Shown: positions 28,803 through 39,464 of the stretch, piece by piece
Position numbering within the stretch: the first letter of the stretch is position 1
Layout: the number at the start of each line of letters is the position of its first letter
Assembly (NCBI RefSeq): GCF_000264995.1
Contig: NW_006767449.1
Span: 243,805 to 307,804 of the forward strand
Source of the DNA: Punctularia strigosozonata HHB-11173 SS5
Taxonomy: Eukaryota > Basidiomycota > Agaricomycetes > Corticiales > Punctulariaceae
Direction of reading: 5' to 3'
Length of the DNA stretch: 64,000 bases
Notes under the pieces: generated by a model
Told to the model about the DNA's origin: nothing
Databases searched by the model: none
What the model saw: the letters and a program-made list of their open reading frames with translations, nothing else
Position numbers and translations under genes: made by a program

Positions 28803-29877
28803 ATGGACCACTTTCCAACGAACTGGGGACGCCCGGTAGGTCATGGACGGAACTCTTTTGCTGTCCTTGATTGACAGGGGTACAGCGCCACGATGGTTTC
28901 GACGCATACGCAACGTACCCAATCCACCAGCGACCCCAGAATGGCCACAAGGATGTATTCGCGGATGGCGTTCAGCGGACTCAGTGCGTGTCATGTCGCC
29001 TGCTCTTATGGCATATGTAATAACTGCTGCTACAGACAGCCCATAGTAACTGGCACCAGTGTGCTTGCTATCAAATACAAGGATGGCATTATGATGGCTG
29101 CCGACAACCTTGGTATGATCTCACTGATACCTTCTACCATTCTGCTGACACGAGTCGAACTATGAAAGCATCATACGGTTCTCTTGCTCGGTTCAAGGAT
29201 GTCCAACGTCTACACTCCATAGGCAACTACACCGTTCTTGGCGCCGGCGGAGACATGTCCGACTTCCAATACATCCAATCCATCCTCGATGATCTCGTCA
29301 TCGAGGAGTTCACGGCTGGCGACGGCCATGACCTCGGCCCAGCAGAGATTCACGAATACTTGGCTCAAGTTATGTACGCGCGCCGCAGCAAGATCAACCC
29401 GCTCTGGAACTCGTTGCTCGTTGGTGGGTTCAAGGATGGCAAGAGGTAACGTATAGTCAAATATCACGGCCTGTAGTTCCCGCGTTTTCAACTGCTTGGT
29501 CAGGTTTCTGGCATATGTTGATCTGCTTGGAACTACGTACTCGGCTTCAACCCTTGCAACTGGGTACGGCTCCTATATAGCGCAACCCTTACTTCGCAAG
29601 GCCGTGGAAGGCAAAGAAGATGATTTAACGGAGGAGGAGGCGCTCAAGATCATCGAAGACAGTATGCGTGTCCTATTCTACCGTGACGCCCGCAGCTTGA
29701 ACAAGGTAATTATTCTACATACTTTTTCGCGTAGTCGTTCGCTGATGTCATCTCTCCGTGCAGTACCAAGTTGCTACCATCACTGCGAAAGGCGTATCCA
29801 TTTCGGAATCACGGAGTCTCGATACTCAGTGGTCGTTCGCGGAAGGCATTCGTGGTTACGGCGCACAGACCCAGTGA
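28803..29877 (+). CDS. PRE4: 20S proteasome subunit beta-7 (PSMB4 orthologue)
   Basis: Non-catalytic beta subunit of the 20S core, beta-7 in yeast numbering. Six exons (28803-28835, 28886-28983, 29036-29112, 29169-29445, 29504-29705, 29764-29877) join in frame to 266 residues. Signatures: N-terminal MDHFPTNWGRP, propeptide end RTQQPIVTGTSVL, AADNLASYGSLARFKDV, GAGGDMSDFQ, YARRSKINPLWNS, GYGSYIAQPLLRKA and FYRDARS. Length equals that of human PSMB4 (264). The Thr after the propeptide is in TGTSV, but the subunit is inactive in the family. Introns are 50-58 nt. The second exon needs the acceptor at 28885 rather than the nearer one at 28877 to keep the family reading frame. Confidence 0.96.
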
Positions 29878-30413
29878 ATTTTGTGTTGTATTATATGTTA
29901 TCGACGATCTGCTTGAGTCGAGCGTCCATCCCCGGTGATGCCTCACGAATTGTACGGCATAATTGCCCAAACCCTCGCGTCCAAGCTTGCTATCGGTGAT
30001 CGACCACTCAGTAGAAACGATCACCTAGCCGCTGTCCCACGTTCAAGACAGGAAACGACGCAGCACCTGTGTAGTACTCCCGCATGTCTTCCTGGCATTG
30101 GACGACTTGCAATGGATGCGGAATGAACAGCCATGCATGTGCATCCCAAGGGGGCCTATGCAAGAGTAACAATCTGTACAAGTAGTATACCCAGGAATCC
30201 ACGATAGCGACGGCAAGAAACGATACTAATGAATGTTATGATACGCGGCACCCATCCACACATAGCACCCTGAGGGACTTGGTTGTTATTCCGTCTATGC
30301 CCCAACATTCAAATGTCACTGAAAGAGTCAGACGAGTCTCTTATATAGACCCTCGCGTACCAAGATGCCCGATCAATCATTCCTCGTGAATAGACGATGC
30401 CTTCTCCAGCTCT
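29878..30413. other. Convergent intergenic region
   Basis: 536 bp between the PRE4 stop and the stop of the GT69 gene; it holds the 3' ends of both. No gene seen. Confidence 0.4.
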
Positions 30414-32538
30414 TCATGGATCGAGAAACCAAGCCGGCGCTGTGTCTTTGTTGCTTTTCTCCCTCCGGTGGACCTGGATGTCCCTGGTCAGCGGATCTTC
30501 ACATCACCTACGTACAACTGAGGAAACGCACCTCTGTTCCTGGCATACGAAAGAACTAGGCGCGCCTTCCCAGTCCTCAAGCACATACTTACCCCTACTC
30601 AGGCCGCCTTCGTCTTGCTCCTCCGGTCCTCCAAACAAGTCGAGAGCAAGTTGTGTATGACTCACTCCCGCGTAGGTCGTAACACATCGCGGATTGACCA
30701 GTATCCTCGCGGGCCTGAAGACGTTGTTCGGGATACTGAGCTTGCCCTGGTATTCCTCCCACTCATCTTCGTCCCCTTCGCCCTCCGTGGCGTCCTCATC
30801 TTCGGTTTCAGGCATGGCATCGAAGTCGGAGCCGACATTCGCATCTTCATGTGCTTGCTTATCCTTCCGCAAATCCGCCGCATCCTCCCTGACCTCGTCA
30901 GTGTCCCCTTCCCCGCCGCCCACAACGCCGCCCACTTTCTGCTCCGGCTTCACAAATGGCTTTTTCTCGATGGGCGCTGCATCCGGCTCCCCGTCCATCA
31001 ACAGTTCCTCATCCACCTGTTCAACCTGTCTCCTTGCCTTGGCCTTCTTGCCGTTATTCCGGCTTCTATCCTTCCTACGCGCAGCCTCAATCTCCGCGTC
31101 GACGTCGCGCATGCCCTCCTGCGCCTGATGAACCCATAGATCCCGGCAGAAGTACGCCTGACTGGAATCGAGGCACGGCGCGGCGGGATCACGTTGGGGC
31201 GGTCCGCCCAAGACGGCCTCCGTTGCGTTGAAGAAATCCTCGCCATACCGATACGAAATGCCCTCGTAGTAGCTCTGCGCAGGGTCGACGACGTGCGTCC
31301 CAGACTCGCAGCAGAAGACTTGGAAGGGAAGGTGTTGTGCGTAGCGCTCGCTACCGACCTTGTCGCGCGGCGGGCCGGCATCGGGCTTGGAGGACGACTT
31401 TGACTGACGGAATTGGTCTCCGTCGATATCTCTTGTCCTCCATCTGCATTGGCCAGATATCAGTGATTTTCGAAAAACGGAAATAGGTATATACAGACTC
31501 ACCGGTCAGAGAAGATATAAAATCCATTATGTTCTGCCCAGTCCATCCCGCACACCATCGCCGCGTCATTCGCAAGACTGACTTTGATTGTCTCGAGGAT
31601 GTCATTGGGACAGGTGAAGCCCTTGAGCCAGATGACTCTGTGGAACTTGACGTCCCTTCTTTGGTAAAGCTCGCGTAGCGGTTCGAGCGCAAGATTGCGC
31701 ATGTGCGCCTCCTCGGCAGGATAGTACGCAGCAGCGGGGTCGACAGTCATTCCTGGAACACGACGGATGCGAAATGGCACGCCAAGGAGGGTGAGTACAG
31801 CCTCGCAAAGATCGGTCAGTGTTTCGGTGGAGTCGGTCGATGAATAGTCGAGCATTGAGACGAAGACATTCTGCGTGCCGAGTCGCTTCGCAAGCTGGAC
31901 GATGACCGCGAGCTGGTCAACGAGGAAGTGATCCGCCGAATGGATGACGATAGCGATGTAGTACAGGCGGTCTGACCGCGCGAGGTCATCCCACGAGTCA
32001 GACAGAGCGCTGTTCTTGTTTTGTCCGAAAGGGCGGGACAGCGTCGGACAAAGTGCGGCAACCCAACCATTGAGGGAGAGGAGTTGTTCAATGGAGCGCA
32101 GGACGCCTTGGGCGTCCATCTGAGATGTTTCCTCGCTGGTGATGCTGCATACGCGAGTAACCCGTCGACCATTCGTGAGCACCAGCGCCGCTTCACAAAC
32201 ACGTATGCACAGGGGACTCACTAAGGCATTTCATATCGCTGCCAGAAGTCAAGGTAGCCATCCCTGACTTCCTTGTCCAACATATCTTCCCTCTCGTCCC
32301 GTCCCAACCTGACCTGCAGGAACTTGTGCCTCTGGACATCCAACGCGCCGCCGGCTCCTGTGAGGCCGCCAACGCCTGCCACCCTTATCTTGTCCAGATA
32401 ATTTTGCTCCCTAATTTCCAAGTCATCTTGGCCGCTGCTTGAAGAAGATGTATATATAACGAGTAGTCTCGCGACAATAGCGAGGCCGACGATATATGCG
32501 ACCCGGGTCAGGCTTCGGCGGCGAAACGACAAGGCCAT
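30414..32538 (-). CDS. GT69 (CAP59/CMT1-type) alpha-1,3-mannosyltransferase-like protein
   Basis: Type II membrane protein of the family that includes Cryptococcus CMT1 and CAP59, probably a Golgi mannosyltransferase; acceptor unknown. Five coding blocks resolved: 32538-32222, 32144-31503, 31443-30532, and a last exon 30483-30414, in frame to 646 residues. A shorter ending without the last exon (stop at 30504) is the alternative. Visible parts are the transmembrane anchor (VAYIVGLAIVARLLVIY), YYIAIVIHSADHFLVDQL, NVFVSMLDYSSTDSTE, RVIWLKGFTCPNDI, MVCGMDWAEHNGFYIFSDRW with an acidic catalytic-type motif, and the conserved NPRCVTTYAGVSHTQLALDLF. A Lys-rich then Asp/Glu-rich insert (about 31080-30750) breaks the domain. 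It shares a 298 bp divergent promoter with DPH2. Confidence 0.85.
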
Positions 32539-32836
32539 GGGTTGTGGCTGTGTCAGAGTGCCCTCCGGAGTCGGGACCCGCCAAAGCGCCAGATTCTGTG
32601 ATGTCTCATTATACCAGGAATGATATTCTTCAGTCGCTCTATCTGTTTGCGCTGTCAAATATCTGGTATCCCGTTCACTCCGCGCAATACTCACGACTGT
32701 CCACGGCTCACCTGGACCGTCGCTGGCTTTTCAATAAGTCACATGATCCTGACGACATTGAGACGCCCGAGTGTTAATTCTGTAATACGGCCTGTTCGAT
32801 TCCAGATCTTCTTCTAACAGCGTGCTCTGCGATAAT
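32539..32836. promoter_or_regulatory. Divergent promoter, GT69 gene / DPH2
   Basis: 298 bp between two divergent start codons. Both genes must take their promoters from it. No specific element recognised. Confidence 0.45.
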
Positions 32837-34910
32837 ATGGAGGAAACATCAACGTTCTCGTCCTCTGGAGCAGAGGCTATCTCCCGCCAACTTGATTCGG
32901 ATCAAGTGCACGTCGTTCTTTCCGAGGAACATATCCGGGACCAATATGACACTCAAAGAGTAGCTTCGGAATTGATATCCGGAAATTACAAACGGGTAGG
33001 TATGAATCACTCACCCGTGCGCGTTTATCGACATTTTTCTAGATCGCTCTCCAATTCCCCGACGAATTGCTACCGATTTCCGTCAGCATATATCGACAGC
33101 TCAAGCGATTAGTTGGCGAAGGTCATGATCTGTTTGTCCTTGCGGACACATCATATGGGAGGTGAGCTATTAACGCGTTTGCGAATTTCCATCCTTTAGA
33201 ACATGCATCGTTATATAACATGAGCCATCTAGCTGCTGCGTAGACGAAGTCGCCGCTCAACATGTCGACGCCGATGTCGTGGTGCACTACGGCCACGCAT
33301 GCATGAGCAAGTTCGCAGCCTGCGGTACCACGTATGACATGATGATCAATTGACGACACGATTGGAAGAACTTCCCGGTTGCCGGTCATCTATGTTTTTG
33401 GCAAGAAGCCATTGGACGTGGTAGGCTGTGCCTCCCACTTAGCGAAGGTGGTCCGATCGAAAGAAGAGGGAAGCAATTTACGATCTGTGTTGCTGAAGCA
33501 TGACGTAAGATACGCGCATCGAGCTGGTACGACCCTCAATTCATGAATATCACAATGGTGTGCAGCTAACGGACGTTCAGAGGACCTTCTGGCACAGATC
33601 AAGGAGGCGCTACCAGAACAAGTGCAATTGATCTACACTCCGCTACCGTTTTCGTCAGCTCCGTCACCATCCAACGCTACCATAACGACAGACCAAGGCG
33701 AATGCGAGCTTCCTGCACTTGTAGATAGGGATCCTTCGCATTGCATCGTTCTGTACGTCGGCGACGAAAGCCTGGGCCTGACCAATTTACTCTTGACGCA
33801 CTCCGAGTACGAGGTATCTGCAGCCATACGCGTGCCTAGCCTGTGCCTAAATTGACTATTCTACAAGGTTTACTCCTATAATCCGGACTCAAGTACTTTC
33901 CGACTCGAGTCAGTCAAGACCAATAAGCTCCTCATGCGACGATACGCGGTTCTCCAGCGTGCACGCGACGCGGACGTCTTCGGAATCCTCGTCGGCACTC
34001 TCGGAGTTGGTACGTTCCCCTGCCACGCCCAGAGAATCCTGGCCCACAACTTACCGTGTTCATCTTACAGCATCCTACCTTCCCCTCATAACCCACTTAC
34101 GCAGCGTACTCAAGCGTGCCCAGAAAAAGAGCTATACAATAAGTGTGGGCAAGCTTAACCCCGCTAAATTGGGCAACTTCGCGGAGATTGAATGCTTCGT
34201 GCTCGTCGCTTGCCCGGAGAACAGCCTGGTGGATGCTAAGGTTTGGATTCCATTATGGGCACCCTATTCCGGACTTTCAACGTACAGCATCCAGGAATTT
34301 CAAAGGCCAATTGTCACACCATACGAACTCGAGATAGCCTTGAAGGCGGAGCCGAGCTGGACAGGGAGATATGTCCTGGATTTTGAAGCGTTGCTGACAG
34401 CGTACGCGCAGAAGGGCGAGGATGGTACGTGTCACCTAGTGTATTCCGCTTTATGTTTACTGGCGACCGCAGACGAGTCCGCCCAGCGTGAGGACTCCGA
34501 AGAAGAAGATCCTGATCAACCAATATTCTCACTCGTCACTGGCAAATATCGACAAGCCAGACGATACGGTGGTCAGCCAGGTTGTGATCGATGTACATGC
34601 ACTTCTTACTGAACCGTCCCGGCGCCATCCAGGATCATCCCATTCAAATGTGGAAGAAGGCGCAGAATCTACTGCGGTCGCTATACGCAATCAAGAGAAT
34701 GCATTAGCAACCATTCCAGACAGCGCGGCTGGTGAGTGCCGAGGGGCGCGCTTCCTTGTTGACCTTGCATTGACTGTCATGTGCGCAGGTCAATTCCTCC
34801 TGAATAGAACGTTTAAGGGTCTCGAGACGCGCCTGGGAGAGGATGCTCCCAGCGTGCTCGAACAAGGCAGGAGTGGAATCGCAAGAGGGTATCAAGATGA
34901 TCATAGATAG
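32837..34910 (+). CDS. DPH2: 2-(3-amino-3-carboxypropyl)histidine synthase subunit 2
   Basis: Partner of Dph1 in the first step of diphthamide synthesis on elongation factor 2. The Dph1/Dph2 dimer is a [4Fe-4S] radical enzyme. Visible: N-terminal region, then [37 protein letters not shown] (the conserved Cys region), [89 protein letters not shown] (second conserved Cys), [13 protein letters not shown], and the C-terminal [19 protein letters not shown] with GIARGYQDD. At least seven short introns are implied; those after YKR (near 32995) and in the YGS|CCV codon (33160-33232) are clear. An in-frame Met at 32822 could add five residues. The stop is only 53 bp from the stop of the convergent YPP1 gene. 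Confidence 0.93.
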
Positions 34911-34963
34911 CGTATGAAGGGAGTCCGCGATGATGGCGAGACTGAAGTGATACACACAGCGTG

Positions 34964-37900
34964 CTATAGACACCACCCCACAGCCGTCCCCATATCCCTC
35001 ACTGCCCTGTGTTCCGAAAGGCCCAGCGCGTACGCCAGACACTCGCGTTCGCGGTCCTTGCGACCCTGCATCCCGTATGCTTTGGCGAGGAAGTACCATG
35101 CCTCCGCGATATCCCAACCGGGTCCTCGAGTCAGTTCGGAAAGCATGCCTGCTGCCAGGTCGACGTCGTCGGCAGCGGGCGGCTTCGAAGATAAGGACGA
35201 GGATCGTTCGGCAGACGTAAGGTACAATCGGCAGAGGTGAACGATGGCGGAAACGTCGTCAGGCGAGATGAAGAGCGCCTTTCCGAACGCTTCTTTCGCG
35301 CGCCGCTCGCTTCCCAGGGCGATATAATACAATCCCAGCTACAATATCCGTCAGCTATGTTTTTTCTGAGTAAGTCTTCCTCACCTGAACCCACACCGCC
35401 GGGTTGTTCTCGTCCTGAACTTCTGCCTCCTGTATCGCTCCCCTTGCCTGCTCGATTTTGCTGAGCCTCCGGAATGTCGCTGCCGACATGAGCCATAGGT
35501 CCGAGAGCAGGCGGCGATTCCTGGCCCCGCGGTCGTTGGGCTTGGTCGCTGTTTGCAAAGGTGGTATCGGGGATGGGTTGTGCGGTAGGGGTAAGTCAGT
35601 GTGCGATGGATCTTGCTGCAGGATCGACGGCGCGAAGTAGCGTCGCGAGTGTATGGAGGATGCCTGGAAGCGATGGCCATTTTGCTCCGTGAAGTCTGGT
35701 AAAACCCAGTCAGCTTGCTGTTCTAAGCAGGGCTCTGGCTGCTTGCTTACTTGGGGCAGAGAGTGTCCTCCTCAGCCTCACACTTCCGTTCCTGACCACT
35801 CCGCTGCCGATCTTCCGAGATATCGTCGTGATCCTCTCCTGGCCTTTGTTCACCCTCTGCTTTAACATCCTCTGCACCTTCTTGCCCCTTGAGCCCACGC
35901 CTCCACCTCCGTCCACAGTTTTGTCAGAAACGGACTCGGTGACGCTACTCAGCGACGACTGTTCTCGGAGGTTGAACGGGAACACGTCGGTATGGGAGTC
36001 AGGGGAGGCGGGGCTGACCGTGATGGGTATCGGAACCGGCTGTGCGGCCGGTGAAAGGGACAGAGGCGTGGTGTGGTTGATCTGATCCATGTCAACCGAT
36101 CGGCGAGGGCCCAGCGCGGGCGAGTTGGAATAGCTCTGCTGCGACCCGCCATGGCCGTCGCGGGATTCGCCCCCGGGAGCCCTCCTGCCGCCGGCCTCGC
36201 TTCCCGCGTTCGAGCTGGTGCCTCCCGTGTTGTGCTCCGCCACCCATGCAAAAACCTCCACGGATTTGGGCTCGGCGCCTTCAGGCCCTTCGACGTGTTC
36301 GGATAGCGCAAGCTGTGTCATGCGGAGCTGCAGTGCGTACTCGAAGCATTGTTGGCGTGATGGCCGGGGTCTATCTGGCCGTGGTGGAAGGAGAGAGGAT
36401 GCAGGAGGTACAGAAAAGCTCTTATAATCGAGCAAGAGGGACAAACGATGTCCCGGTGCGGGTGGTAATGACTCTGGACCGGGGACGGTTGTGGCGGTCG
36501 GAGTGGGTGCCGTCGGCGTCACTTCGCCATTCGACGAGCCATTCGGATACAGGACGCCAGCGCCGGAGAAGTCGTGCGCGACGATGGTGCTCGTGTCCCC
36601 GTTGGTGACGATCTCTTCACCGTTTGCGTCGTCCGTATCTGGCTCGCCGATGCCGCTACCCACCTCCAGTACGCCTTTCGCGCCTCTCCAGTCGCCAGTT
36701 GCCGTCAGCAGCAATCCGAGCAAGTGCCAGTGTCGGATCTCTCCGGGGTCCTCTTCCACTGCAACGCGTGCGTGCTCGATAGCTCGGGCGAAGTCGAGTG
36801 ATGGCGCGGGCCGCGACAGCGCGAGCGCGAGGTGATGATGAGCCGTCGCTGTAGGGTGGGTCAAGACCGACGACTCCAGGAGGGCCCGTGAGCGAGCGAG
36901 ACGGTCCCCTCGAACACCGGGATCGTTTTCTAATGCACGTGAATGTTAGTTGCAGGCCGAACTTGACGATCAAATATGACGGAAAGACCCACCTTTATTA
37001 GCGGAGACGGCTTCGCAAACGCCTTCAGCCAGATCCACACTTGCCCGCAGCTCTTTCCACAGCTCTGATTCGTCCTCTTTCGCGTTCAACGTTTCCCTCG
37101 CCTTCGCGATGTACCGCGCCGCCTCTCGCACCTCCTGACGCCCGTCGCCACCCACGCCCGCTCCCCCACCGACAAGCCGCCCCCTCCCCTTCTCTTCCGC
37201 CAGCCGACACAGCATCCGTGCCCCAGCGACGAGCGTCCGCACCCAGTCCTCGTCGTTGTCGCCGTCCAGGTCCATCTCCACCTTCGGGGATTTATCGTGC
37301 GGGTCGCGCGCCTCCACGCCTTGAACGCCGATTTCGTGCACGCCATGCGCGATGTCCTCGTTCTTCTGCTGCTCCTCCGCCGCGATCGTCTCGCGCGCCT
37401 TGGAGACGACCTGAGCGTAGAGCCCGAGAAAGCGCCGCGCAAGGTCCACGTCGCCCGCGGCGTACAGCAGGCGCGACATGTGCCGGTATATGCGGTGCGA
37501 GTTGAAGGTGAGGCGGGTCGCCCACCATAGGATCTGGAAGTATCGACCAGCGTCAGCTCCTGCGACGAGATCGCCGGCTTCTTGTTACGCACGTCGATGA
37601 CCCATCCAGCGTACTCTCCGACACCGCCGCTCGCTTCCCAGACGGCCACGGACAGATCGACGAGCTCCTCTACTTTTGTGTTCTTCTCCCCCGCCTTCGG
37701 GAACGTGGTGGACACGTCCAGCACGGCCCTGTACTCCTGTATCACGGAGCGTGCGCGGGGTAGCCACGCTGGGGTTTTCGGCGTCGGCACGCTATTGAAG
37801 GGTGCGTTGAGTGATGTCGAAGGGGCAGCGAGAATCAAGGCACGGATGTGTAGGGTATATATGGTGGATCTATGCAAAGGGCGGAACGTCGGCGGCCAGT

Positions 37901-39047
37901 GCGAGGCGCATTGCTGATACTGCTGCAGTAGAGTCCATAATCGGTCTTGCTCCGAAGTATCGTCCGCCGTTGGCTGGCTTAGAAGAAGAGAGACGAGGAC
38001 GATGGCACGCCAGAGGAGACGTTCCGTCCACCGCCACAGCTCGCGGTATTTGATGAAAGAGGCAAAATCCAGTTTTCCTGGGCCGGAAGGCACTGAAGCG
38101 ACTGATGGTGCAGGGTACGGACGGGGGAGATCGTTTACTGTGGAGGATATTATCGGTAGGGCTTTCATGTATGACTGGAGGGCCGTGGTGGATGGTGATG
38201 TTCCCTGAGTAAGCTTTTCGTTGGACATGCCTGAGGTAAGATGAGTCGGTGGCGGATACAGGTATGGCAGGTTGGCTCACCCTCCAAGCATATACTCCGG
38301 ATAACCTCGACTTGAATCCAAGAGCGCCCATCGGCAATATAGGGTGATACTTGAGACGTCGGGTCTGGATGGGAGACCCAGCTGGTGGTCGTGCGCGAAG
38401 ACGAAGGCGTCTCGCTACGCGTGGACGAAGGTTGGCCTGGAACGGCGAGTGTAGATGCCGTGATCGTGGATCGCTGGGTCCCGACGTTGGTAGCGGATGA
38501 AGACGACTGGGGCAGGTGCATGTCCCCGTTCGCAAGGGTCGAGGCTTCCGAAAGGTACTGAAGGCATTCAGAGGGTCTGGATAGAGCGTACGCATAGTAG
38601 GCTAACAAGACCTTCACGGACTGTGTGGCATGGCGGTATTGAACACAGGTAGTACAGGCAACACGAGCGCGGCCGACGTACATCGCTCTTTGTTCCGTTC
38701 AGGTTTTTGAGCACGTCATAACTGGTGCGAGCCTCCTCCCTCCTCTCCTCCGCAAGCACACATTCGTCGCCGAGATACAAGCCCTCAGCATCCCCATCTA
38801 ACCCATCCTCGCTAAGATCGGTTCCCGCCGCAACCAACAGCGCCAAGGCCTGCGTCTGGCTGGCCACTTCGAAGACCTCTTCATAGCCGTCGTACCCCCG
38901 GCAATGCTTCTTGAACTTCCTGAGGAGCTCGGACCATGACAGCGCCTCGCCCCGAGGCGATTTTGCAGGAAAGGTCGCGCCCCACGATCCGGCTGTCAGG
39001 GCGGCGCGTAGCTGGGCCCAGTAGTATTTGTCTTTCTGCAGCGACAT
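34964..39047 (-). CDS. YPP1: YPP1/TTC7-like TPR protein
   Basis: Large multi-exon protein related to yeast Ypp1 and animal TTC7, which with Efr3 holds the PI4-kinase Stt4 at the plasma membrane. It begins MSLQKDKYYWAQLRAAL (39047), with SWSELLRKFKKHCRG and VASQTQALALLVAAG. Next come a Ser/Thr-rich stretch (about 38520-38330) and alpha-helical TPR-type repeats (ERLLWRAIVLVSLLL; RLLYAAGDVDLARRFLGLYAQVV; HHHLALALSRP; HWHLLGLLLTATGDW). A long low-complexity insert (about 36600-35800) follows. The most conserved part is at the end (WLMSAATFRRL, GLYYIALGSERRAKEAFGKAL, EAWYFLAKAYGMQGRKDRE, TAVGWCL). Exon borders were not all resolved; frame changes at about 38680, 38220, 37510, 36960, 35700 and 35345 correspond to introns. 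The start and stop are well supported by these conserved ends. Confidence 0.85.
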
Positions 39048-39464
39048 TATTGCGAGAACATAGAGTCAGCGTATGCGTTCAGAGACCAGGCATCGGTGAG
39101 AGCAGCCAAATGAGATGCCGTCGAGATGCGCCAGCAGCTGTGCTTTCCGCGAAGGATGTGACGCATATCTTCGCAGTATGTAGCCCTAACCCTAAGTTCT
39201 GATCGTCCTAACCCTAAACGCCACGCTCACTCGCGGTTGCTTCATGCCTCGGCTGGATGCATAATCCAAGCCTGCATCGCGATCACGTCTTGATTATCGT
39301 GCTGCCTTGATTTCTCGGGAAAGCACTCGGACAACATATCCTGCTTGAGACGCGAGGCGAAGTTGCTTTCCAGCGGCGAACTTGCACTCGGAGATCCCGA
39401 CCTCCACGTCGACAGGCGGCATTTCATCTCCACCTGTTCCCCACCGCAGGCCCGCTGACTCACG
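39048..39464. promoter_or_regulatory. Divergent promoter with ACCCTAA boxes, YPP1 / conserved unknown gene
   Basis: 417 bp between two divergent starts. At 39181-39219 the sequence CCCTAACCCTAA is followed 16 bases later by CCTAACCCTAAACG: two short telomere-unit-like boxes (fungal telomere TTAGGG read on the other strand). Telo-box and HomolE-like motifs of this kind are promoter elements in other eukaryotes; activity here is inference. Confidence 0.5.

Noticed and set aside
39181-39219. Chromosome end or telomere fusion
   Set aside because: Only two short units, flanked on both sides by intact genes; a promoter box is more likely.
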